A DNA stretch of 37,253 bases from a virus, in the IMG/VR virus record IMGVR_UViG_3300021962_000279, positions 1 through 37,253 of that record; one strand, 5' to 3'. The notes under the pieces are model-generated. The model ran no database searches. It saw only the letters and a list, made by a program, of their open reading frames with translations, and was not told the DNA's origin. Positions 28,301 to 35,851 of the stretch are shown here, piece by piece (position 1 is the stretch's first letter; each line of letters begins with the position of its first letter). The position numbers and the translations under genes are program-made.

Positions 28301-31300
28301 CGTGCAAATAATCAAATTAATTTGATTGAAAGTGGATATAATGGAAATTATAGTGTAGTAGGCATTTCTTCTACTTCATTTAAGTACAATATTTTAGAAA
28401 TTCCAGAATCTTATTCTTACTCAACAGGAATAGAATACTATACTGATTCGAGTTCAGTGCTTGGGGAAATTCAAAAAATCTCCATACAAAGTGGCGGAAG
28501 TGGTTATAGTGTTTTACCTGGAATTACTTCTGTTATTTCAAAAACTGGTACTGGTGCAATTTTAAATCCAGATAGTACTTCTATTGGAAAAATTACATCA
28601 ACAGAAATTGAAGATATTGGATTTGAATATCCATCGGATTATAGCATAAGACCAACAACAAAACTTCCAGAAATATTAATTTTAGATTCTTTATCTACTT
28701 TTGATTATATTGGCATTTCTTCTTTTGGTAGAAATTACAATTCTATTCCAAGTTTGATAGTTATTGATGGACTAACTAATAAAATTATTAAAGATGTAGA
28801 CTTAACTTATAAATTTGGAGATTCTAAAGTTACTATTCTAAAAAATAGTACAGAAATAAGTAAAGTAACTCCAAAAATAATACCAACAAACAATTCAAAT
28901 GGTATTAAGATTCAAAATATAGTATTTAATACTAATACAAAAGACGTTACCATTACCTTAGGATCTAGTTTTAGTGATCCGGAGGACTTTCCATTTTTTG
29001 TTGGAGAAAAAGTTTTAATAGAAGGAACTAATGTTGGAATAACAACAACAGGAAAAGGATTTAATTCAGCAAATTATGATTATGCATTGTTTACTATTAC
29101 ATCATTAGATGCAAATATTGGTGGAATTGGTGCTACAGTTTCTTATAGTTTATCAAATTATCTTCTTGATGGAGAAGATCCAGGAACTTTCAATAGTTTT
29201 TATTCTTCTGGAAGAATAATACCACAATCGCATTTTCCCATTTTTAATCCCGTTCTTAAACAAAATAATTTTTATGAAGGTGAAATTGTTTATTCATCAG
29301 ATGCATCAGGAAGTGTACAGTCTTGGGATTCAATTAACCAATATCTAAAAGTATCTACTACCCAAGATTTTAAAGAAAATGAACTTTTGAGAGGGAAAAC
29401 CTCAGGTTCTACTGCTTCAATAAAGAAAATAATAAGTTTAGATTCAAATTATAATGTAGACTCCTATTCTATAGTTAAAAAGGGATGGAATACTGAAACT
29501 GGATTTTTAAACAATAATTTTCAGAGAGTTCATGATAGTGATTATTATCAATATTTTTCATATGATATAAAATCACAGAAAGATCTAAACACTTGGGATA
29601 ATGCAGTAAGTAGTTTAAACCATACTGCAGGATTTAAAAAATTTGGCAATTTAATAATTGAATCAAACTCAAATAGTTTAGGAATTTCTACAGATCAAAA
29701 TCAGGGTGATTTTTCTGGAGTCGCAGATCTATCACGATTTATTGATCTAAACTGCGTATTTGATTTTGATCTTGCAAGAGAAAATAATTTAACTATTGAT
29801 GGAAATATTTTATCAGATGAAATAATATTTAATTCAAGAATATTGCAAGATTATATCGAATCAATTGGTAATAAAGTCTTAATGATTGACGATATTTCTG
29901 ACGAATTTAATAGCAATCCAAGAGTAACCACTTTTGGTGTTGTTGATTCATTTATTCTTAATGATTTTAGGTCTCAAAAGTATATTGTTTTAGTAAAAGA
30001 TAGAAAATTATCTAATGAAGTTCAAGTTTCTTTGGTATCATTGGTTCATGATGACAGTAATGGTTTCATAAACCAATATGGAATGAATTCGATTGGAGAT
30101 TTGGGATTTTTTGATTTTAACATTTCTGGAAATGAAGGTAATCTCTTATTCTATCCCAACAAATTTAAGTTTAATGATTATTATACTTCTAATTTGTCAT
30201 TCTCTCTAAATGATGTTGTAAGCGGAGTTGGAACTACAAGTCTGGGAACATCCGTTCTTGTTCATACAAATACATCAACAATATCAATAGGAACTAGCAC
30301 AGCAACGACAATAGTTGGTATTGCATCAACATATAGATCATCAAAAGTTTTAGTTCAAATTGGAGCAACAGATTCTTCTTATTATGAATATGATGAAATT
30401 ACATATATTCATAATGGTTCTGAAGTTTTATTCTTAGATTATGGGCAAGTAACAACTAATAGTCTTTCTTCAAAATCTACATCTGGAATAGGAACATATA
30501 ATGCATATCTTTCTGGAAATAATGTAGTAATTGATATAATACCAGATAACACTACATCTATCGATTATACAGTTAATACTTTTAATGTTTCACTTGCCAA
30601 TACAAGTTTGACCGGTGTTGGAACACAAACCATTGGAGGGGCTACTTTAGATTCCTCCTCAGTGTCGATTGCATCTAGTTCTTCTCCAGTATCAAACATA
30701 ATATCAAAATATTCAAATACTCTCAATAATTGTTCGTATTCAATTATTAGTATCGAAGACAAAACTAATTTGCAATATCAGATCTCTGAGTTTTTAACTA
30801 TAACTGATACATCTAGTAATGAGTGCTATATTTTAGAATTTGGAAACTTAAATACATCTTCCTCTTTAGGAATAACAACTGCGGGAATTTCTGGGTCAGA
30901 TACAAATACTTATTTTACACCAATAGAAAATATTGATGTTGATGTTAAGGTTTTCCAAGTTTCACTGTACTTATCAGATGATACTAGCGAAATATCCTTG
31001 ACAAATGGTGGTTTACACTATGACTATGGAACTTATACTGGAACTGAAAATGACATTAAAAAGAAATTTGATTTAAAACATCAAAATTTACCAATTTTCC
31101 AAAGATATTTTGATGGCAGTAATTCATTAATAGTAAACACAAGTGCAGATACTATCACAATTCCAAATCATTTCTTTGTTACTGGAGAAGAAATAAATTA
31201 CTCATATTCTGGCACTGGATCTGGACCTATAGGCATAGCAACAACCTCTATAGCAGGAATAGGGACAACTGATAAACTTCCTTCAACATTATATGTTGTT

Positions 31301-34276
31301 AAAGTTAATGATTTGAACATAAGAGTGGCATCTTCAGCATCCAATGCTTTAAGGTCTGTTCCTACTGTTTTGGATATAAATGCAGTAGGAGCAGGAACTT
31401 CTCACATATTTACTTCCAAAAATCAAAATAAAAAATCTATTATTAGTATTGATAACGTAATTCAATCCCCAATTACATCTACTGCAGTTACCACTGTTTT
31501 ATCGAAAAATGTAAATCTATTCGATTCAGAAATATCTGTTTCAGGAATAAGTTCAATATTTGGTGGAGATTTGATTAAGATTGATAATGAAATTATGCGA
31601 GTTACATCTGTTGGTGTTGGAAGTACAAATGCAATATCTGTTTTGAGACCTTGGTTGGGAACTGGTTTATCAACTCATACATCTTCCTCTCTAGTTGCAA
31701 AAGTTTTAGGAAACTACAACATTGTTGATAATACAATTTATTTTGACGAACCTCCTTATGGAAAAGTTCCCATTTTAAATCCAACAAATAGAGCAGATGA
31801 AGTTGATTATATTGGACTTGAAACGGGATCGACATTTAGTGGAAGAATATTTTTAAGGTCCGGAGAAGAGGATACTTCTATTGAACCTTATACTAAAAAT
31901 TATATCTTTGATAATATATCAAACAATTTCAATGGAATAGATAAAACCTTTACCTTAAAATCAAACGGGGCAAATGTTACCGGAGTATCTACTGATAATG
32001 CTATTGTTTTGATCAATGATATATTCCAAGGTCCAAATGCAACCGGCGTAATTGACAATTATGATTTGGAAGAAAATGCAGGAATTACGACTATTACTTT
32101 TGTGGGGACTGCTAGTTCGACAAATTATGATATAAACACTGCTAGTATTCCTAGAGGTGGAATTATTTTATCGGTTGGTTCTACTCAAGGATTTGCTTAT
32201 CAACCACTTGTAGCAGCAGGTGGAACTGCTATTGTTTCTTCTGCAGGAACAATACAATCTATTAGTATTGGAAATAGTGGATCTGGATATAGAGTTGGAA
32301 TTCAAACTATCGTTAATGTTGGTGTCAAGACGGAAAGCACTGGAATTCCGAATATTAAATTTATAGGAACTGCCACAGTTAGTAATGGGCATATAGTTAG
32401 TGTTGCTATTACCAATCCAGGAACTGGATATACTACAACCAATCCACCAATTGTTGTTTTTGATTCTCCATTATCATACTCAAATCTCCCATTAATTTAT
32501 AGTTCCCAATCACAACCTGGAGTTGGGACAGGTGCTATTGTAGATGTTGTTGTCGGACAAGGTTCTAGTATTATATCTTTTGAATTGAAAAATCTAGGAT
32601 ATGGATACAAACAAAACGATATTTTAACAATTTCTACGGGCGGAATTTCTGGAATCCCAACAAATACCTCATTGAGTTTCTCAGAATTCCAAATTTCAGT
32701 AGATAAAATTCAATCTGATAAGTTTTCTGCTTGGTCTGTAGGTAGAATTCAAGTAATAGATCCATTTGATGTCTTATTTGATGGAAACAGAAAATCATTC
32801 CCAATTCGTATCAATGGCAATCAAACTACAATTAGGTCTAAAAAAGGATCAAACATTGATGTCCAAGCAACTTTATTAGTTTTTATTAATGATGTATTAC
32901 AAGTTCCAGGTAAAGGTTATGTGTTTACTGGTGGAAGTATTATAAGGTTTACAGAAGCTCCAAAAGAGGGTGATACTTCGAGGATATTATTCTACAGGGG
33001 AACTGGTGATGTAGACACACAAATTATTGATATTCTTGAAACAATTAAAATTGGAGATGATGTATTGTTAACAGATGATAATATTAATCTATCACAAGAA
33101 GATAGAGTAGTGACGGATATTATTTCATCGGACACACTTAATACTAATTTGTACCCAGGACCTGGAGTATCTTCAAATGAAGACTTAATTAGACCATTAA
33201 CTTGGTGTAGGCAAACCGAAGATCGCGTAGTAAATGGTTTTTATGTAGGAAAAGATAGGTCTATCTATGAACCATATATTCAACCCACTACGAACATCAT
33301 TCAAAATGTTGGTATCGGATCTACTGCAATTTTTGTCGAAAGTGTTAAAGCATTCTTTGACAGTGAAAAAGAATATACTCATGATGGAACTAATGAAAAA
33401 CCACAAAATAAGATTATTATTATCTCTCAAGACAATATAACATCTGCTGCTGCTACTGCCACAGTATCTTCTTCAGGAACTGTTTCTTCAATCGTTATTT
33501 CTGATGGTGGTGTTGGATATTCAACCGCACCCATAGTAACAATTGCAAGTCCAATTGGTTTTGGAACAACCGCAGCACAAAATACTGCAAGATCATCTGC
33601 ATCTATATCTGGTGGGGTTGTAACAGGAATTGCAATAACTGTTCCTGGAATTGGATATTCTTCTAACCAACCTCCTGCGGTTTTAATTGAACCACCCTCA
33701 TTAAAATATGAGGTAATTGACAAAGTTTCTTATGAGGGAGATTTTGGATTAATTACTGGTATCAATACTACATCTGTTGGTGTTGCATCAACCGGAATAG
33801 TGTTTGATTTCTTTATTCCAAATAATTCAATCCTGAGAGATTCCAAAATTGTTAGTGTTGGTATTGCAACAACTGGCATTAGTGGTATTCAGACTGGTTA
33901 TTATTTTGTAGTTTCTAAATCTAATGTAGGTAAGGGACTTACTTCACTTAATTCTTCAAATGGAATTGTTGGAGTAGGAACGACATTTATAGATAACATT
34001 TATCAAGTGGCTGCAGTTTCTGTTGCACAAACTGCAGTACCTGGTGTTGGTATTACTAATGTTGCTAAAGTTACAGTGAGTGTATCCAATTACAATGGAT
34101 TGACCGGACTTGGATTTAGTGGTTTTTATGGCGAATATAGTTGGGGAAGGATTTTAACACCAACTAGAATTGATCCCCAACAATTCACAACTTATGCAAA
34201 TATTGCTGGAATTTCAACTTCACCTATAGTCCAAAGGTATAATAAATTAAAATATATTGGGTATTCAACCTCATAA
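22328..34276 (+). CDS. Giant modular baseplate protein in the gp7 position, with YHYH domain
   Basis: A 3982-aa protein between gp6 and gp8, where T4 has gp7 (1032 aa). The first ~240 residues (QLPQFVLEEFPLVSEFLSQY, then LFGALYGQNVEVIKP) are the conserved wedge-attachment part known in cyanophage homologues. About 1175-1320 is a YHYH domain (GWAYDGNPIYGPYGY near 1232-1246, ending near 1317). The rest is modular: at least six H-x-TGD...YYV-KVD-x-KL...HxF units (near 584, 814, 924, 1653, 1817, 2947), ten or more short G-GY-x-PP strands (e.g. 1082, 3364, 3727, 3772) and GFP--GLI-ID-E-I-Y units (near 86, 318, 3070). I infer a baseplate or short-fibre scaffold of beta domains that could bind receptors. 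No stop or frameshift breaks it. Confidence 0.88.
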   Translation: MTETRIKISSIVENQLPQFVLEEFPLVSEFLSQYYTSLESQGNVSDILQNVDQYVKVDQLTNLTDSTTLTSDVTFFDSTINVTSTAGFPNSYGLLLIDSEIITYTSKTSTSFEGCVRGFNGVTSYKTKDQLIFTETEAQEHSAFTTVSNLSILFLKEFLIKVKKQVTPGFEDRELYSELNENLFIKQSIDFYSSKGTDNSFKILFGALYGQNVEVIKPRDYLIEPSDAQYRINSDLVVEEIEGNPEDLINETLYQRDSNNEIIAQGTVTKVEKIKRGSKDYYVISLDSGYSRDIGAEGTVYGNFTVQSKTKTVLNIALGSNTLEVDSTVGFPTTNGNIVVDLENGTSLNITYKKKTLNQFLECDGITQDIPESTEIKTNEFASSNDEKIKIRIMGVLSGLNLPDNTRFYSNKDSIKIKTLGIDLKDYKSNNWFFNIPVKYDVKSIELLDSSDKTYRVNLNDEHFFRIGNSVTLLSSSGVEYTGFVVSFINEKSFSVQLGSESSLLNTNITYIVKKNLSKVSSENYPLVDQYTSNVQNVYYENQDTLYVSSPSLPSYLNQTLKINDRSVTFSGSFSGTVLDIGQHGLYTGDSIVYKPNENSNLGIATGVYFIKKVNETQIKLAKSKANIFTENFVSVGGTAIDAKFELTEFTYRDLTTQLLESQKLIRKISSPENDENSYETDPGLTGIFINGVEVLNYKSKDNVYYGPIEKIIPIASGSDYDIINPPILTISDPIGFGATAYCSVIGGLERIDIIDYGFDYLEEPKIDIVGGNGNGASATANLVSFDHFVSFNSQGSADLVKLNPTNKIGFSSHHKFRDAEEVVYITDGQGSIGGLSTNSSYYVSVQDAYNVKLHNSFLDAVSGINTIQLTSYGIGNHSFKSRNKKKKIGSITVDSSGVGYQNKLVTTSTSGINTSSNVIKINDHGYNSGEIIVYNALETPIGGLSSATSYYVTKVDDNQFKLSQIGISTLGIATSFYYDTKQYIDLTSAGSGVHKFNYPEIKVRIKGKIGVSTLTDQDFSAIVQPIFRGEVQSVFVHSGGQGYGSEEIINYNRQPLFEFNSGSGIQLTPVISNGQIVNVIINSPGGGYNSPPTLQINGTGFGALLTPILSNGSLSEVKVINGGGGYSSSSTSIDVIPAGSGAKLESQIKSWKINLVERLTQNSQITDDDGILNAGLNTNYGLEYTHAYAPRYLRSSTQASRFRDGKRVYVQDLQILDSKEIVSSAHSPILGWAYDGNPIYGPYGYSSKTGGAVKCLVSGYKKKTNISNDLTRPKTSIYPEGFFIEDYVYDGNGDLDENNGRFAVTPEYPNGIYAYFTTINDGLVESSGLFANYKKPVFPYIIGPSYKSKPIDFNFESASNQDNIDINKTGWRRNISPYNISLYDYVLNPNTIKSQNAAVKSVSTGSVDSIGIETGGQNYKIGDIVAFSGTSVQRAKAKVSSLKGKLVNQISVATSSFDDVKFYPYGQEFVGFTSVPHNYLNRDLVTFTGKYDYKKSGSITVNTNILTLTAGVGSAQYTGIVTYFNISGNLNYPNIKENDIYRIANEEIKILNIDLQSSRVRVERNQNGTIGVSSYSAGIALTEKSRKFKLNFGISTSYNFDIDKEFYFDPKETVGLGTTSGVGIVSTLYFSNPGVGITQLTIPTQSIYIKDHNLNTGDSLIYSSNGGTRISVSTNGSSSFVLGEKSIVYVAKISNDLIGISTVKVGLGSTGTFVAVGSSIADGILYFTSVGTGNTHSFKTNYSNTLSGQITKNVVTVSTAETHGLSLYDNITINVRPGVSTTFIVKYNDYNRRLVINPRTFSSIDTTNSIITINNHNYYSGEKVIYTSTTPASGLVNEGIYYVVVIDSNKIKLSNSYYQATKSVPEVITISSSQPGTISPINPPLSLVKNKTVIFDLSDPSLSFVGAGITYSAFDFKIYEDNQFKTEFETTKSSSIFEVSKTGNIGIDSTAKVTLTLNDNVPVNLYYNLTPININLNSQTKKEIIVDTEIRANNQINLIESGYNGNYSVVGISSTSFKYNILEIPESYSYSTGIEYYTDSSSVLGEIQKISIQSGGSGYSVLPGITSVISKTGTGAILNPDSTSIGKITSTEIEDIGFEYPSDYSIRPTTKLPEILILDSLSTFDYIGISSFGRNYNSIPSLIVIDGLTNKIIKDVDLTYKFGDSKVTILKNSTEISKVTPKIIPTNNSNGIKIQNIVFNTNTKDVTITLGSSFSDPEDFPFFVGEKVLIEGTNVGITTTGKGFNSANYDYALFTITSLDANIGGIGATVSYSLSNYLLDGEDPGTFNSFYSSGRIIPQSHFPIFNPVLKQNNFYEGEIVYSSDASGSVQSWDSINQYLKVSTTQDFKENELLRGKTSGSTASIKKIISLDSNYNVDSYSIVKKGWNTETGFLNNNFQRVHDSDYYQYFSYDIKSQKDLNTWDNAVSSLNHTAGFKKFGNLIIESNSNSLGISTDQNQGDFSGVADLSRFIDLNCVFDFDLARENNLTIDGNILSDEIIFNSRILQDYIESIGNKVLMIDDISDEFNSNPRVTTFGVVDSFILNDFRSQKYIVLVKDRKLSNEVQVSLVSLVHDDSNGFINQYGMNSIGDLGFFDFNISGNEGNLLFYPNKFKFNDYYTSNLSFSLNDVVSGVGTTSLGTSVLVHTNTSTISIGTSTATTIVGIASTYRSSKVLVQIGATDSSYYEYDEITYIHNGSEVLFLDYGQVTTNSLSSKSTSGIGTYNAYLSGNNVVIDIIPDNTTSIDYTVNTFNVSLANTSLTGVGTQTIGGATLDSSSVSIASSSSPVSNIISKYSNTLNNCSYSIISIEDKTNLQYQISEFLTITDTSSNECYILEFGNLNTSSSLGITTAGISGSDTNTYFTPIENIDVDVKVFQVSLYLSDDTSEISLTNGGLHYDYGTYTGTENDIKKKFDLKHQNLPIFQRYFDGSNSLIVNTSADTITIPNHFFVTGEEINYSYSGTGSGPIGIATTSIAGIGTTDKLPSTLYVVKVNDLNIRVASSASNALRSVPTVLDINAVGAGTSHIFTSKNQNKKSIISIDNVIQSPITSTAVTTVLSKNVNLFDSEISVSGISSIFGGDLIKIDNEIMRVTSVGVGSTNAISVLRPWLGTGLSTHTSSSLVAKVLGNYNIVDNTIYFDEPPYGKVPILNPTNRADEVDYIGLETGSTFSGRIFLRSGEEDTSIEPYTKNYIFDNISNNFNGIDKTFTLKSNGANVTGVSTDNAIVLINDIFQGPNATGVIDNYDLEENAGITTITFVGTASSTNYDINTASIPRGGIILSVGSTQGFAYQPLVAAGGTAIVSSAGTIQSISIGNSGSGYRVGIQTIVNVGVKTESTGIPNIKFIGTATVSNGHIVSVAITNPGTGYTTTNPPIVVFDSPLSYSNLPLIYSSQSQPGVGTGAIVDVVVGQGSSIISFELKNLGYGYKQNDILTISTGGISGIPTNTSLSFSEFQISVDKIQSDKFSAWSVGRIQVIDPFDVLFDGNRKSFPIRINGNQTTIRSKKGSNIDVQATLLVFINDVLQVPGKGYVFTGGSIIRFTEAPKEGDTSRILFYRGTGDVDTQIIDILETIKIGDDVLLTDDNINLSQEDRVVTDIISSDTLNTNLYPGPGVSSNEDLIRPLTWCRQTEDRVVNGFYVGKDRSIYEPYIQPTTNIIQNVGIGSTAIFVESVKAFFDSEKEYTHDGTNEKPQNKIIIISQDNITSAAATATVSSSGTVSSIVISDGGVGYSTAPIVTIASPIGFGTTAAQNTARSSASISGGVVTGIAITVPGIGYSSNQPPAVLIEPPSLKYEVIDKVSYEGDFGLITGINTTSVGVASTGIVFDFFIPNNSILRDSKIVSVGIATTGISGIQTGYYFVVSKSNVGKGLTSLNSSNGIVGVGTTFIDNIYQVAAVSVAQTAVPGVGITNVAKVTVSVSNYNGLTGLGFSGFYGEYSWGRILTPTRIDPQQFTTYANIAGISTSPIVQRYNKLKYIGYSTS

Positions 34277-34279
34277 ATA
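34273..34279 (+). promoter_or_regulatory. T4-type late promoter of gp8
   Basis: ATAAATA, 16 nt before ATG 34296, built around the TAA stop of the giant gene (34274-34276). Confidence 0.65.
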
Positions 34280-34295
34280 GATAAAAAACTGTAAA

Positions 34296-35846
34296 ATGTC
34301 TGCAATTATAACTGACCAATTAAGAATTTTGAATGCGAAGAATTTTGTTTCGGCAGCAACTTCTTCGATAAACTCTTATTATGCTTTTGTTGGTTTAACT
34401 AATGCAACTGATTATTCTTCTGGGTGGGAAACTAACCCACCATCACCTAAAGACAGTTTTGAGCAAGAAAATGATTATTGGGATACAATGGTTGCTTTGA
34501 AAAAAATTAAAGCATCTGACGTAAATCAAGTTGTTAGAAAAATAACTTGGTCATCAGGAACAACCTACGATATGTATCGCCATGATATTAGTAGAACAAA
34601 CACCTCAAAACCATCAGGTGCTACCAGTCTCTACTCAGCAAATTATTATGTAATAAACAGCGATTATAGAGTTTATATTTGTCTTCAGAACGGAACAGAT
34701 CCAGAAAATCCTACAGGAAGACCCTCTCTAGATGAACCAACTTTTACCGATTTAGAACCCAAAGCAGCAGGTGATAGTGGTGATGGATATATCTGGAAAT
34801 ATCTTTATACTGTCAAACCAAGTGAGATTGTAAAATTTGATACTGTAAACTTTATACCTGTACCCAAAAATTGGGAAACAGGTACAGAAAATGCAGCAAT
34901 CAGAAATAATGCTGCTGCTACAAACAATCAACTTAAAATAATCACAATTACAAATCGTGGTGTTGGTTTAGGTACAGCAAATAGAACTTATACAAATGTC
35001 CCAATTAAAGGTGATGGAAGCGGAGGAAAAGCAACCATTGTAATTAATAACGATTCTAAAGTAGAATCTATTACAGTTTCTTCTGGTGGAGATGGATATA
35101 CTTTTGGAACCATTGATTTGGTTGGAGGAAATGTTCCGACTGGGACAGTAACGCCAACTTTTGATGTCATAATTCCCCCAAAAGGAGGACATGGAGCAGA
35201 TGTTTATAGAGAACTTGGTGCATATAATGTTTTAATTTATTCAAGAATAGAAAATGACATAGAAAATCCAGACTTTGTAACTGGTAATAAAATTGCTAGG
35301 GTTGGAATTGTAGAAAATCCTCTGGCTTATAGTTCAACCTCACTTTTAGATATTGAAAAAGCGAGCGCAGTATATGCATTAAGACTTGCTGGAATTGGTT
35401 ATAGTAGTGCCACTTTTACTGCAAATTCTAGATTTACTCAAACAATAAGCACAGGAACCACTGCAGTAGGTAGAGTTGTTTCCTATGATCAAACTACAGG
35501 TGTTTTAAAGTACTGGCAAGATAAAAGCCTTGCTGGATTTAACACAGATGGATCTCAAAATAATTCTCCAACTTACGGAATTAATTTAAATAGATTTACC
35601 GATTCTGTTGGTGCAGGGGGAACAATATTCATAACTGATACGAATTTGTACATCGATACAACATTTACAGGTGTTTCAACTACACTAAATAATAGAAGAT
35701 ATAATCTTGGACAGTCTTTTATTAATGGTGTAGCAAATCCAGAGGTTAAAAAATACTCAGGAAATATCATCTACATTGATAACAGACCTTCGATTACAAG
35801 ATCCTCAAATCAAAAAGAAGATATCAAAGTTATTTTGCAATTCTAA
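34296..35846 (+). CDS. gp8: Baseplate wedge subunit gp8
   Basis: A 516-aa protein. The N-terminus ITDQLRILNAKNFVSAATSS, the WDTMVALKKIKASDVNQVVR segment and WSSGTTYDMYRHDI with YSANYYVINSDYRVYICLQN are typical of cyanophage gp8. T4 gp8 is 334 aa; the extra ~180 residues here include G-GY strand repeats like those in the giant protein (SVESITVSSGGDGYTFG-type, near 250-270). gp8 dimerises and joins gp10, gp7 and gp6 in the wedge. Own late promoter. Followed 5 nt later by the next gene. Confidence 0.9.
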   Translation: MSAIITDQLRILNAKNFVSAATSSINSYYAFVGLTNATDYSSGWETNPPSPKDSFEQENDYWDTMVALKKIKASDVNQVVRKITWSSGTTYDMYRHDISRTNTSKPSGATSLYSANYYVINSDYRVYICLQNGTDPENPTGRPSLDEPTFTDLEPKAAGDSGDGYIWKYLYTVKPSEIVKFDTVNFIPVPKNWETGTENAAIRNNAAATNNQLKIITITNRGVGLGTANRTYTNVPIKGDGSGGKATIVINNDSKVESITVSSGGDGYTFGTIDLVGGNVPTGTVTPTFDVIIPPKGGHGADVYRELGAYNVLIYSRIENDIENPDFVTGNKIARVGIVENPLAYSSTSLLDIEKASAVYALRLAGIGYSSATFTANSRFTQTISTGTTAVGRVVSYDQTTGVLKYWQDKSLAGFNTDGSQNNSPTYGINLNRFTDSVGAGGTIFITDTNLYIDTTFTGVSTTLNNRRYNLGQSFINGVANPEVKKYSGNIIYIDNRPSITRSSNQKEDIKVILQF

Positions 35847-35851
35847 GAATT

